Below are positions 27,548 to 36,213 of a stretch of 45,767 nt of DNA, piece after piece. The first letter of the stretch is position 1, and each line of letters starts with the position of its first letter. Made by a program: the position numbers and the translations under genes. This DNA is from Myxococcales bacterium (GTDB lineage Bacteria; Myxococcota_A; Polyangia; Polyangiales; JAFGIB01): contig JAPPOR010000276.1 in the NCBI GenBank assembly GCA_028817905.1, positions 1-45,767 of the forward strand, read 5' to 3'. The notes beneath the pieces were generated by a model. It saw nothing but the letters and a program-made list of their open reading frames with translations, ran no database searches and had not been told where the DNA came from.

Positions 27548-29308
27548 TTAGGATCCGTTGGGGGCGGGACGCCGGACCACCGTGTCGCCGAGGACCAGCA
27601 CGTCCATCTTGGTCCTCAGAAAGCAGGCGATGGCTTCCTCCGGCTTGCATACCACGGGCTCGTTCTCGTTGAATGAGGTGTTGAGCAGGATCGGCACGTC
27701 GGTCTTGGCCATGAACGCCTCGATCAGGCGGGCATAGCGTGGGTTGGTGGCGTGGTCGACCGTCTGCAGACGGCCGGATCCGTCGACGTGGGTGACAGCT
27801 GGGATCTGAACCCTGCGCTCCTGCCGGATTTGAAATACCTTCATCATGAAGGGTACGTCGTCATCCTCCTCAAACCATCCCGAGACATGTTCCCGCAGGA
27901 TAGACGGGGCAAAGGGGCGAAAGGACTCGCGGCGCTTGATCTTGAGGTTCAGAATATCCTTCATGTCGTCGCGCCGCGGGTCACAAAGAATCGAGCGGTT
28001 GCCCAGCGCTCGGGGCCCCCACTCCATTCGCCCCTGGAACCAGCCAACCACATCCCCAGCGGCGATGGCCGCAGCGACCGTCTCGCACAGGGCGCCCTCG
28101 TCCTCATGTTCGACCACGGAACAATTAGCTGCGTCGAGCTGGGCGCGTGCATCAGCGAGCGCCGAAGAGATCCCGCGAGCGTCGAACTCGGGGCCCCAGT
28201 ACGCATGAGGCATCGGTGAGCGGGCTCGGTCGCCAAGCTCGGCCTTCGTCTGGAGGGCCGCCCCGATTGCGCCTCCCGCGTCGCCGGCAGCGGACTGCAC
28301 ATAGACTTGTTGAAAGGGCGATCGCCGCCGCACTTTGCCGTTCGCTACCGAGTTCATGCCACACCCGCCTGCCAGTGCCAGCGCATTGATTCCTTCGGTA
28401 CGGTGCACGTACGCAAGCAAGTGGAAGAAAGCCTCCTCGTAGGTGGCCTGCACGGAGTGGGCGAGATCGCGGTGCCGATCTTCGAGCGGGTCTTCGGGCT
28501 TGCGGGCCGGCCCAAGCAACTCTTCGAGCGCGCCAGAGAATAGATTGCCCACGCTGGGAACGCCTCCCGACCACGTGTACGAGGTGTCCTCGACGTGGTG
28601 GCGGAAGTACTCCAAGCCCAGCTCGAAGCGCCCCTGTTGTTCCAGCCTCACCACGTTGCGCAGGGGTTCGACGAAGGTTGGCCTGCCATACGGCGCCAAC
28701 CCCATGACCTTGTACTCGTCTCCATAGTTCGGGAAGCCAAGGTACTGGGTCAGTGCCTGATAGAAGACGCCGAGAGAATGGGGAAAATAGACGCGATCGG
28801 CGACCTCGATGGCGCCGTCAACAACCCGACCCCAAGCCCCGCTGGAGAAGTCACCGAACCCGTCCACCGAAACCACAGACGCCTCGGCAAACGGGCCCGC
28901 ATAGTAAGCGGATGCCAGATGCGCTAGGTGGTGCTCTACCCGCCTTACTTGCGCTTGGAAGCGGCTACCGGGAAACGCCCGCTCGAATTCTTGTGGCAGC
29001 GAGACGCGGTCCTTGGCGTTCTTCAAACGTTGCAACACGAGCCGGAACTCGGGGCGCTTCCGTACAAGAAACCCGATCTTCTTGAGCAAGTGAGCACTTG
29101 GGTCGCTATTGATGGCCGCGTATTCGACGTCTCCCAAGCTCAGCCCTGCGGCATCGAGGCAGTACGCGATGGCCTGCTTTGGGAAGCCAGCCCAATGCTT
29201 GACGCGGCGAAAGCGCTCTTCTTCCACCGCTGCCCGTAGTGTTCCGTCGACAACCACGCAAGCCGCCGAATCGCCGTGATAGGCGTTGATCCCCAGAATG
29301 ACGGTCAT
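27548..29308 (-). CDS. Carbamoyltransferase (NodU/CmcH/TobZ family)
   Basis: 586 residues, soluble. Transfers carbamoyl from carbamoyl phosphate, through carbamoyl-AMP, to a hydroxyl of a sugar or antibiotic. N-terminal ASKHA-like Kae1 domain with GINAYHGDSAACV (6-18), the histidine metal site VEHHLAHLASAYY (H126, H127, H130), SVDGFGDFSSG, and NYGDEYKVMGLAPYG; the C-terminal YrdC-like-fold half has GNRSILCDPRRDDMKD and LNTSFNENEPVVC. It is complete for the family. As first gene upstream of the polymerase (262-bp gap without a gene), it may decorate the polysaccharide repeat with O-carbamoyl groups, as in Nod factors. Start ATG 29308 with AGGGA 8 bases upstream. Confidence 0.95.
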   Translation of the reverse strand: MTVILGINAYHGDSAACVVVDGTLRAAVEEERFRRVKHWAGFPKQAIAYCLDAAGLSLGDVEYAAINSDPSAHLLKKIGFLVRKRPEFRLVLQRLKNAKDRVSLPQEFERAFPGSRFQAQVRRVEHHLAHLASAYYAGPFAEASVVSVDGFGDFSSGAWGRVVDGAIEVADRVYFPHSLGVFYQALTQYLGFPNYGDEYKVMGLAPYGRPTFVEPLRNVVRLEQQGRFELGLEYFRHHVEDTSYTWSGGVPSVGNLFSGALEELLGPARKPEDPLEDRHRDLAHSVQATYEEAFFHLLAYVHRTEGINALALAGGCGMNSVANGKVRRRSPFQQVYVQSAAGDAGGAIGAALQTKAELGDRARSPMPHAYWGPEFDARGISSALADARAQLDAANCSVVEHEDEGALCETVAAAIAAGDVVGWFQGRMEWGPRALGNRSILCDPRRDDMKDILNLKIKRRESFRPFAPSILREHVSGWFEEDDDVPFMMKVFQIRQERRVQIPAVTHVDGSGRLQTVDHATNPRYARLIEAFMAKTDVPILLNTSFNENEPVVCKPEEAIACFLRTKMDVLVLGDTVVRRPAPNGS

Positions 29309-29754
29309 CGTCCTCGTCCCTGCGCCGGCGCCACGCAGGCGCGGCCGTCCGAGACCCGCGATACGCGCGGGTCATCATGCTCACTCGGAGGGATTGTCGC
29401 CCCTTTTCTCTTCCGACCGCAAACACATGCGGACGCGCACCCTTTCGAGTGAGGCGTCTCGGGGTTTGGGCGGACGGAGCCTCTCGTTCTCGGAGTTCTC
29501 TCGGATCCCTCTCAACTTCCGGTCGCTCGAATGTATCAACCATGATTGCGCGCGAGGTTCTGTTGGCGAGTAAGGCTCCGAAGATGCTACCAAGGCGCAA
29601 GCCGCGAAACGGCGACATGGGCGGGGACGGGGGACGCTGGCGCAGGCTGCGGTGGCGCCTGCTTGCATGCAGCTCAGATTGCGGGAAGCTGGGGCACTAC
29701 GGTGGGTTCGGTCGCTTGGGTCGGCGCCGCGTGTCCCCATAGGTTCGTCAAGAG
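29309..29754. other. Gene-free divergent region between carbamoyltransferase and Cys-rich lipoprotein genes
   Basis: About 446 bases with no credible gene; small open frames here lack family resemblance and good ribosome sites. It must carry promoters for both flanking genes. On the minus strand TTGCGG-N18-GACAAT is a weak promoter-like pair. One clear hairpin is at 29353-29373. Nothing else stands out. Confidence 0.5.
29353..29373. promoter_or_regulatory. Perfect 8-bp inverted repeat upstream of the carbamoyltransferase gene
   Basis: GACCCGCG-ATACG-CGCGGGTC, 45 bases before the carbamoyltransferase ATG. It could be an operator or a leader-RNA hairpin; there is no evidence which. Confidence 0.4.
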
Positions 29755-29760
29755 TTGGGC

Positions 29761-32196
29761 GTGAACTCGAGTACAGGGAAACGTAGATGGTCCGTGCCTG
29801 CGCGGTTCACGGGCCGCCTGAAGCTTGCTGGCGCGCGCTGGTTTGCGACACGCGTTCTGTCGGCGACCGCCCTGTTGGTTGGCTGCGACTCAGTCGACGA
29901 CAAGGGGTTTGTCGCCAGCTTCGGTCACGGGGAGTCTGTTTCCACCGGGATCGCGGTCAACGTCCCGGACGGTAGCGTGGAGACACCTCGCAAGACGCAC
30001 AAGGAGTGCGACGAGGACACCGAGGGCGGCCAGTGCGAGCTTCCCAACGCTCTGGGCCTGTGTGTGGACGGCGAGTGTTTGCTTGAGCGCTGCACCGGTG
30101 GGTTCGTGGACTGCGATGGGGACTCGGGGAACGTAGATGCCTCCATCAACATTCGTACGGGTTGCGAGGCGACGCTGACCTCCAATGAGCATTGTGGTCT
30201 GTGTAACGCAGTCTGCGACCTCCCCCACGCCGAGTCGAGCTGCTCGACCGGGCAGTGCCGCCTGCGCGACTGTGACCCCGGGTACCATGACTGCGATGAC
30301 GATCCGGAAAACGGCTGCGAGACCCAGCTGGGTTCGGTCCGCCATTGCGGTGACTGCGACGACGCTTGCGACGAGCTGGACAACGCCGTGGCCGATTGCA
30401 TTGACGGAGAGTGCGGCGTGGGCAAATGCGTGACCGGCTACGGGGATTGTGACAAGGATCCGGAGAATGGGTGCGAAACCGAACTGGTTACGCTGGACGA
30501 CTGCGGGCAGTGCGGTCGAGGGTGCAACCCGGACAAGGCTACAGGCGGGTGCGAGACCGGTGAATGTGTGATCGTGGCATGTGAGGGCGGCTACCATGAC
30601 TGCAACGGTCTGGCGGAAGATGGGTGCGAGGCCGACCTGGAGACAGTCAGCCACTGCGGTGCATGCGGTGCAGAGTGCGCCCCCCCCAATACCGAGCGAG
30701 CACGCTGCACGGGTGCCAGCGAGGGAGCCAGATGCCTCGTGGACCATACCTGTCCCGCCGAGGCTGAAGGATGCGTCGACGACTCCCCCTACACCGGCTG
30801 TTCCGGCGGCTACGCCGACTGCGATGGAGACCCCGAAAACGGCTGCGAAACGGCCCTCAATACGCTCGACGACTGCGGGGAGTGTGGCAGGGCATGCCGC
30901 AAGAGACAATCGATTACGAGCTGCGCCTCGGGCAGTTGTGAGACAATCGGTTGTGAGCTCGGCTTCGACCAATGTGGCGAGGACGGAAGCTGTATCTCTC
31001 TGGCGAACAACGAGGAGCACTGCGGGGCGTGTGGCCAGCGTTGCCCCGCGACGCGGCCCCGTTGCTTTGGCGGCCAATGCACGAGTCAGGTTTGCGCGGA
31101 GGGGACCGCCGACTGCAACGCAGCGTTCGAGTGTAACACCAACCTGAACGACCTCAGCGTCCAATCATGCGGTCTATGCGATGTCACGTGCGACCTACCG
31201 CACGCGAACGCTTTCTGCCGCAACGGCATGTGCGCCATTGCGCGCTGCGGAGACGACGACCGTGCGGATTGCGATGGGGTTGTGCGCAATGGCTGCGAAA
31301 CCGATTTGCGGACGCTCGACAACTGCGGTGCGTGTGGAGTCCATTGCCGCCTGGAAGGCGCCGAAGCGACGTGCAGCGACGGCAGGTGCAGGATCAAGGC
31401 CTGCCAGCCCGGTCGCGCCGACTGCAATGGCGAAGATGAAGATGGTTGCGAGACCGACACGGAACTACCGCAGGCCTGTGGATCCTGCGTAGCGGATTGC
31501 GCGGCAGGAGACAACGTCGTTCGTGGCGGGTGCGACGATGGGGTCTGCCAGCTCACCTGCGAGAAGGGCTTTGACGATTGCGACTCCGATCCGATCAACG
31601 GCTGCGAGGCAAGCTTGCAGGCGGAACGCCACTGCACTGCTTGTGGAGTCGATTGCACGGCCCTTGCGAACGTAGCGAGCGCGAAATGCGGCGCAAGGGG
31701 TTGTGAGGACCTGGTGTGCGAAGTGGGGTTTGCCGACTGCGATGGAAACGCGGACAATGGTTGCGAGGCCGACCTGGCAACCCCACGCCACTGCGGCGCA
31801 TGCGACAGTCCTTGCGCACCGGCACGCGGAACGGGCGAATGTACTCCAGACGGTGCCTGCGCCCTGGTGGGCTGCGATCCGGGCTTCGCCGACTGCAACG
31901 AAGACCCGCAGGATGGTTGCGAGGCCTCGCTAGCATCCGCTGGTAGCTGCGGGGCGTGCGACGCCGTCTGCCGCGTCGGCCTAGGATGCGAAAACGGTAC
32001 CTGCGTCTGTACGCACTCCGACGACTGCCCGCAGGATCAGGAATGCTGCGATGGCGAGTGCGTCGATACCGCTGCCGCCTGTTCTCCCTGGCCATGCCCA
32101 ATCCCAGGCACAGCCCGCCCCTTGTTGCACTGCGGCGGCTGCGGCACCTTCTGTCCTACCAGCGCACGCTTCTTCTGCTGTGCTGACCTGTTCTAG
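29761..32196 (+). CDS. Cys-rich repeat lipoprotein
   Basis: About 811 residues from GTG 29761 (TTG 29755 adds two). A basic N-terminus and hydrophobic stretch end in the lipobox LLVGC (C42), followed by Asp, so a membrane-anchored lipoprotein facing the periplasm or cell surface is likely. From residue ~114 to ~750 there are about 12 repeats of ~50 residues, each of the form G(F/Y)xDC(D/N)xDxxNGCExxL ... CGxCxxxC ... Cxx(G)xC. Each unit has about seven cysteines, implying disulfide-rich structure, and the DxDxxNG core resembles acidic Ca-binding loops (inference). The C-terminus is another Cys-dense segment. Similar repeat proteins occur in myxobacteria as hypothetical surface proteins. No enzyme motif. 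Confidence 0.85.
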   Translation: MNSSTGKRRWSVPARFTGRLKLAGARWFATRVLSATALLVGCDSVDDKGFVASFGHGESVSTGIAVNVPDGSVETPRKTHKECDEDTEGGQCELPNALGLCVDGECLLERCTGGFVDCDGDSGNVDASINIRTGCEATLTSNEHCGLCNAVCDLPHAESSCSTGQCRLRDCDPGYHDCDDDPENGCETQLGSVRHCGDCDDACDELDNAVADCIDGECGVGKCVTGYGDCDKDPENGCETELVTLDDCGQCGRGCNPDKATGGCETGECVIVACEGGYHDCNGLAEDGCEADLETVSHCGACGAECAPPNTERARCTGASEGARCLVDHTCPAEAEGCVDDSPYTGCSGGYADCDGDPENGCETALNTLDDCGECGRACRKRQSITSCASGSCETIGCELGFDQCGEDGSCISLANNEEHCGACGQRCPATRPRCFGGQCTSQVCAEGTADCNAAFECNTNLNDLSVQSCGLCDVTCDLPHANAFCRNGMCAIARCGDDDRADCDGVVRNGCETDLRTLDNCGACGVHCRLEGAEATCSDGRCRIKACQPGRADCNGEDEDGCETDTELPQACGSCVADCAAGDNVVRGGCDDGVCQLTCEKGFDDCDSDPINGCEASLQAERHCTACGVDCTALANVASAKCGARGCEDLVCEVGFADCDGNADNGCEADLATPRHCGACDSPCAPARGTGECTPDGACALVGCDPGFADCNEDPQDGCEASLASAGSCGACDAVCRVGLGCENGTCVCTHSDDCPQDQECCDGECVDTAAACSPWPCPIPGTARPLLHCGGCGTFCPTSARFFCCADLF
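30100..32010 (+). repeat. About 12 imperfect ~150-bp coding repeats
   Basis: Tandem units in the Cys-rich lipoprotein, each encoding DC(D/N)GDxxNGCE followed by CGxC. Units 2, 3, 5, 8 and 10-12 are the best conserved; units 4, 6 and 7 are degenerate, and unit 4 carries an insertion of about 25 residues. Divergence at the DNA level suggests old duplication. Confidence 0.85.
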
Positions 32197-32203
32197 CCTG
32201 GAA

Positions 32204-32234
32204 CATTCATGACTTGACGTCGAGGCCATGAATG
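32204..32234. terminator. Hairpin between convergent genes
   Basis: CATTCATG (32204-32211) pairs exactly with CATGAATG (32227-32234) around a 15-base loop, filling the 41-base gap between the convergent Cys-rich lipoprotein and GbsR-type regulator genes. Probable bidirectional terminator; no T-tract. Confidence 0.4.
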
Positions 32235-32237
32235 ACC

Positions 32238-32861
32238 CTAGCCTCGGCGACCGAGGCGGAAGCGGGGTAGCCAGGTCGCGTCCATGCGAGCGTTGGCGAT
32301 CAGGGCATCGAGCATAGAGCGGCCCAGGCGAGCGAGTTCGAGCAGTCGCCCGATACGCTCTCGTTGAAGCTCGATGCGCGCCTGAGAACCACCACGCCGC
32401 GCCTTGCGCTCGAGAGCCGCCAGGGCGTCCTCGAACGCCTCGATCGCGCCTTCAATCTCGCCGCGTTCCCGCTCGCGCAACACCCGCGAGATCATCTTCC
32501 AGAGGTTGCCCTCCGCGATGTGATAGTCGCGCCGATCACCCGGAACCCACTCCTTGTTCACCACACCCCAGCGAGCAAGCTCGCTGAGCGTCATCGACAC
32601 GGCGCCACTCGACAAGCTCAAGCGCTCCTGTAACTGCCTGCCGGTCAGTGGACGATCCGAAAGAAACAAGATCGTCCAGACGCGCCCCATATTGCGCTTA
32701 AAACCCCAAAGCACCATCAGGCGCCCTACGGCCTCGCTGACAACCCGCTCGCTCTCCCAAAGCCCATCCTCCGGAGCCTCCGTGTCGGCACATCCCTCCC
32801 GCTCCGCCAGCGGTTCAGGAGGCGCCTGGGCGCCATCGGGGTCAATAGGCGAACTCGGCAT
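32238..32861 (-). CDS. GbsR/MarR-like winged-helix transcriptional regulator
   Basis: About 207 residues. Residues ~40-110 form a winged helix: NMGRVWTILFLSDRPLTGRQ, then LSLSSGAVSMTLSELARWGV as the recognition region, then wing KEWVPGDRRDY. This matches the GbsR-type branch (MarR superfamily), which often controls membrane or osmolyte genes. Residues 110-200 are helical and may dimerise. ATG 32861 overlaps the polyprenyl synthase stop by one base (TGATG); a GTG at 32864 overlaps by four. Co-expression with a lipid-carrier enzyme suggests it controls envelope or isoprenoid functions and perhaps its own operon. Ligand unknown. Confidence 0.85.
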   Translation of the reverse strand: MPSSPIDPDGAQAPPEPLAEREGCADTEAPEDGLWESERVVSEAVGRLMVLWGFKRNMGRVWTILFLSDRPLTGRQLQERLSLSSGAVSMTLSELARWGVVNKEWVPGDRRDYHIAEGNLWKMISRVLRERERGEIEGAIEAFEDALAALERKARRGGSQARIELQRERIGRLLELARLGRSMLDALIANARMDATWLPRFRLGRRG

Positions 32862-33916
32862 CACACACGTCGCTCGATCAGGCCACGCACCAAGCTCTGC
32901 AAAAGCGACCGTTGGCGCGAAGCCGGTAGGCCGGACAGGGCGGCCAAGCCTTGCTCGGTCTGACCGAGTGCATAGGCTCGCGCCTTTTCGCAGCCTGCCC
33001 TGACGCTGTCGGTCTGGGCAACTCTGGCAGCGGCCAGGGTATCGCCCGCACGCGCATCTACGAGCAGCGGGCGCAGACGGTCCGCGTCGTGCTCAAGCGC
33101 CAACGCCAGGGGCAAGGTCGTCTTGCCTTCCGCCAGGTCATGACCGAGACGCTTGCCAACCTCGTGGGGTACCCCCTCCAAGTCGAGCACGTCATCGATA
33201 ATCTGGAATGCGATGCCGACCCGTTCCCCAAAGCGCCCTGCGGCATCGATCAACTCGGCATGGACCGGGGCGTCCACGGCCGCCACACGGGCCCCTGTGC
33301 GGCAAGCATGTGCGAACAGGGAGGCCGTCTTGCCCCGCACGATCTCGAGATAGCCCTCGATCCCCAGGTCATCCTTCCCGCGCGCACTCAACTGGGCGAC
33401 TTCACCCGCGATCAGCGATCGCATGGCGCGCAGGGTGTCGTTCATCACACCCGGAATCCCCGCCTCTTGGACGAGCTCAAGGGCGCGCGTGAGCAGGAGG
33501 TCACCCCCAAGCACGGAAACAAGGTTGCCCCAAAGGACACGACTGGCAGGTCGGCCGCGCCGCGTCTCCCCCTCATCCATCACATCGTCGTGCAGGAGGG
33601 TGGCCGAATGGATCAGCTCCACCGAAGCAGACAGGGGCGTCGCGCGACGGATATCGCCGCCACAGGCGGCGGTGGTGAGCAGCATCGAGAGCGGACGCAC
33701 GCGCTTGCCGCCTGCGCCGACCAAGTGAGTTGCAGCCTCTTCCAACACGGCGGGGCCGCCGTCAGAGGCGACCAAGAGGCGCTCGAGTCGCGGCAGCTCG
33801 TCGCCCAACATCCGTGCAATTTCGTCCATGTACTCGACTGGATGGGCTGCTGAACCACGCCCTTGAGCCGCCACCTTGAGTGCTTCGGACTCCACGGTTG
33901 GTATCATTTCCGACAT
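32861..33916 (-). CDS. Long-chain polyprenyl diphosphate synthase (IspB-like)
   Basis: 351 residues from ATG 33916 (an earlier in-frame start at 33964 adds 16). Condenses isopentenyl diphosphate onto an allylic primer. Both aspartate-rich motifs are present: DDVMDEGETRRGRP (first DDxxD at 110-114) and DDVLD (241-245), plus GGKRVRP near the N-terminus and the GKTTLP motif. The residue five before the first motif is Ala, small rather than aromatic, which in this family goes with long products (octaprenyl or longer), for quinone side chains or lipid carriers. It has a good promoter upstream and is coupled to the GbsR-type regulator. Confidence 0.92.
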   Translation of the reverse strand: MSEMIPTVESEALKVAAQGRGSAAHPVEYMDEIARMLGDELPRLERLLVASDGGPAVLEEAATHLVGAGGKRVRPLSMLLTTAACGGDIRRATPLSASVELIHSATLLHDDVMDEGETRRGRPASRVLWGNLVSVLGGDLLLTRALELVQEAGIPGVMNDTLRAMRSLIAGEVAQLSARGKDDLGIEGYLEIVRGKTASLFAHACRTGARVAAVDAPVHAELIDAAGRFGERVGIAFQIIDDVLDLEGVPHEVGKRLGHDLAEGKTTLPLALALEHDADRLRPLLVDARAGDTLAAARVAQTDSVRAGCEKARAYALGQTEQGLAALSGLPASRQRSLLQSLVRGLIERRV

Positions 33917-33975
33917 ATATATCGATCTTGATCGAGGGCCTGTGCTCACTCTCGGAGCTTTCAAAAATTGGTGAA

Positions 33976-34004
33976 ACTATGCGTTCGCCCGTCGTGCAGG
34001 TCAA
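33976..34004 (-). promoter_or_regulatory. Sigma70-like promoter of the polyprenyl synthase operon
   Basis: On the minus strand TTGACC (34004-33999), a 17-base spacer, then CATAGT (33981-33976): five of six and four of six consensus matches at ideal spacing. The start point would fall near 33969, giving a leader of about 53 bases to ATG 33916. Confidence 0.5.
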
Positions 34005-34010
34005 TAGTCG

Positions 34011-34039
34011 GCTGGCGATTGCCAAGCGGTTGCCAGCGG
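34011..34039. promoter_or_regulatory. Operator/activator-site candidate just upstream of the promoter
   Basis: Two near-identical direct repeats, TTGCCAAGCGG (34019-34029) and TTGCCAGCGG (34030-34039), lie within a GCTGGC/GCCAGC inverted repeat (34011-34016 and 34032-34037). The block is 7 bases upstream of the -35 element. The coupled GbsR-like regulator is an obvious candidate binder (inference). Confidence 0.35.
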
Positions 34040-34057
34040 TTACTAGATGGCGCGCCC

Positions 34058-34124
34058 CTAGCCCGCATGCTTCACCAACGCCACATCGCCTCGCTTCGCG
34101 GCGTTGATGAATCATGCGGGCTAG
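34058..34124. terminator. Long 67-nt stem-loop after the lipoprotein operon
   Basis: Near-perfect inverted repeat: 12 bp CTAGCCCGCATG/CATGCGGGCTAG, one mismatch, TTCA/TGAA, one mismatch, CAACGCC/GGCGTTG, then a 17-base loop. It begins two bases beyond the stop (34127-34129) of the minus-strand lipoprotein gene and precedes the promoter of the next operon, so it probably ends the 37148-34127 transcript. There is no T-tract; with 23 paired positions it is far longer than a typical terminator. Confidence 0.55.
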
Positions 34125-34126
34125 CG

Positions 34127-35623
34127 TCAGCGTGGGGCCACACCATCCGCTCGTTCGATCAGAACACCGTCGTAGGCGGGTGCAGGCGCGGCACCCCCAG
34201 CAGCAAACAACACCACGCGCAGCTTGCCCACACGGTAGGCGACCGTAACAGGTTCCACCGGGGTCTCTATCGCCTGGGGCAGCTCGGTGATAACCGCTTC
34301 ACCGGGGCGCTTCGAGCCGTCCGCGCCCGGTACCGCAATCGCGTCCAGCATGACTTCGCCCGATGACCCGTCGGCAGTCCCCTTCGGTGCGGGTGGGGAG
34401 TCCGTTGGTTCCGTTTCTTCGCCGGCGGCTCGACGAAAATCCTCAGCGTCGAGCGACAGGTCATCGTCCAAAACGGTCGGCCCGCGACCCGGTGGTCTGC
34501 CCTGGGGCGCAGCCCCGCTGGTTTGATCCGAGGCCGTGCTGGGGTCGTCCACCACGATCGTGTCCACAACCATATCGGTGCCCGCGCCCGCCTTGCCACC
34601 GTCACCGGCAAGCAGGTCGCTCACGCTTCGCTCCTGCCCCACCGGGGCAGACCCTCCTTCCTGAAGGGCGTCTCCCGGTTGACTGGGGTCTTTCGCACTG
34701 GTGTCCGTGCGCTCACCGGTGGGCCCGACTGCCGGACGGGCGATCGCGGCGAGGACATAGTCCGGTTCCGCTACCAGCTCGCCAGCCGCGAGCGCGGCAA
34801 CCGCAGGTGTGAGCTGTTCGAGCGCCCACGCGACCGCCGCCTTGCGCTCGCCCGGGTCGCTATCGATGACCAGCCGACGCTGCTCTACCTCCGACCAACG
34901 CGAGAAGCCCCAGCCCGGGATCAAGAGTTCCGCACGCACGAGACTCCCGTCGCGTGGGTCCATGTGCAGCCGAAGGATTAGCTGAATGGTCCGCTCGAGC
35001 CGCGTCGCTCCCGGAATCGGAATGGCGTAGTTCGCTGTGTAGTACTTGACGCACTCCTGCTTGGTGCAGCGGGGGCGTGGCGCACGACCGAAAGCCTGCG
35101 AGAAGTCCGGGTTCTGTTGCGCAACCCCCGGAATCGGCTTGCCCCAACCGGACAGACCGCCGAGCACGCCTATCCAGTAGCGAGCAAAGCGCCCGACCCA
35201 CGTGCGCCGTGCCTCTCGTGCCCTTGCCAGCCGGTCCTCGGAGGCCTGAGCGGCCCGACGTGCTTCTTCCGCTCGTTGCCGCTCGATCAGGTCGATGGCC
35301 TGCATGCGCGCAACGGCCTGGCGGGCAAACACGCCCTGTGGGAATACTTCCAGATACGTGGATAAACCGTCGCGCGTGTCTTTGAGGGACTCAAAGACTT
35401 GCGCCTCCTCGGCAGCTCTGGCCTCCTCTAGCTCGATCGTCCAGCGCCCATGGGGAAAGCGCGATACGTAAGCTGCAGTCGCACGCAGGCGGGTCGCCAG
35501 GTCGGTTGAGAGCCGTACTTCACGATAGGCGCGGTATTCGTCCTTGGGTGTGAACGATGCGCAACCGCCAAGTAGCATCGATAGCGAGAGCGCCAGCAGC
35601 CCGCTTGGCCATGAACCGTTCAT
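34127..35623 (-). CDS. Uncharacterised lipoprotein
   Basis: 498 residues. The signal peptide ends in the lipobox MLLGGC (C21). Residues ~30-170 are Arg/Glu/Ala-rich helices that look TPR-like. A middle folded part (~175-310) contains CTKQEC and predicted beta segments with IPIPGATRLERTIQLILRL. Residues ~310-430 are a low-complexity Asp/Pro/Gly/Thr-rich linker, and a short folded segment ends the protein. I do not recognise the family. It is the last of three ATGA-coupled exported genes (beta-barrel, Cys/Asp-rich protein, this one), so the products probably work together at the envelope. Confidence 0.75.
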   Translation of the reverse strand: MNGSWPSGLLALSLSMLLGGCASFTPKDEYRAYREVRLSTDLATRLRATAAYVSRFPHGRWTIELEEARAAEEAQVFESLKDTRDGLSTYLEVFPQGVFARQAVARMQAIDLIERQRAEEARRAAQASEDRLARAREARRTWVGRFARYWIGVLGGLSGWGKPIPGVAQQNPDFSQAFGRAPRPRCTKQECVKYYTANYAIPIPGATRLERTIQLILRLHMDPRDGSLVRAELLIPGWGFSRWSEVEQRRLVIDSDPGERKAAVAWALEQLTPAVAALAAGELVAEPDYVLAAIARPAVGPTGERTDTSAKDPSQPGDALQEGGSAPVGQERSVSDLLAGDGGKAGAGTDMVVDTIVVDDPSTASDQTSGAAPQGRPPGRGPTVLDDDLSLDAEDFRRAAGEETEPTDSPPAPKGTADGSSGEVMLDAIAVPGADGSKRPGEAVITELPQAIETPVEPVTVAYRVGKLRVVLFAAGGAAPAPAYDGVLIERADGVAPR

Positions 35624-36213
35624 AGACCGCCCCCATCGAACGACAGCGTGAACCTTCCCGCGTCCACCTCTCCCCCAATGAGATCATCCAGCTCCGTATC
35701 CAGCTCCACTTGGTCACCGTCCGCGACGTTCACGGCACCATCGGAGGAGCCCTCAACGGCGAGCCCTGCGTCCAGGTCATCGGTCATCCCGGCGTCCTGG
35801 CTATCGGCAATGCTCCGTGGCGAGTCATCCTCGTTCTGAAGCCGGCATAGCCGGGCACACTCATCGATCTCTTCAACCCCCAGCCCGAGCGTGGAGCGCG
35901 AATGAAGCGCGTTGAGGCAAGCGTTCGCATCACGCTGCGTTGGCCGGCACCCGGGCAAGAACCTGCGTCGCTCACAGCGGGCGATCGCAGCCCGCCGGCA
36001 GTCGTCGCGGCGCACCAGACTCAGCTTCCCATTCTCGTACTCTCGCACGCACAGAAGCTGTTCGCGCTCGCTGCAATAGGCCTCGAGGTCGGCCGGCCGA
36101 TCCAGGCTTTCGTCACTTGCAGCGCAGGACCCGACGGCTCCCGGCGTGGGGCCGGTGATGAACGCCAGGCAAAGGCAACCAAGGACAAGTCGCGATACCC
36201 TGCGGGCGCTCAC
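35620..36213 (-). CDS. Secreted Cys- and Asp-rich protein of unknown function
   Basis: 197 residues. N-terminal signal peptide (RRVSRLVLGCLCLAFITG, cleavage probably near residue 28). Residues ~30-125 carry about ten cysteines (for example LEAYCSEREQLLCV, DDCRRAAIARCERR, ECARLCRL), so a disulfide-bonded periplasmic domain is likely. Residues ~128-197 are acidic and disordered (DDLDAG, ELDTELDDLIGG). No family recognised. It overlaps the upstream beta-barrel gene and the downstream lipoprotein gene by 4 bases each (ATGA), which implies stoichiometric expression. Confidence 0.7.
   Translation of the reverse strand: MSARRVSRLVLGCLCLAFITGPTPGAVGSCAASDESLDRPADLEAYCSEREQLLCVREYENGKLSLVRRDDCRRAAIARCERRRFLPGCRPTQRDANACLNALHSRSTLGLGVEEIDECARLCRLQNEDDSPRSIADSQDAGMTDDLDAGLAVEGSSDGAVNVADGDQVELDTELDDLIGGEVDAGRFTLSFDGGGL

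Noticed and set aside
29890-31164. 424-residue open frame antisense to the Cys-rich lipoprotein
   Set aside because: A by-product of the repeated Cys/Asp/Gly codons on the other strand; no start signal, and its repeats mirror the real gene.
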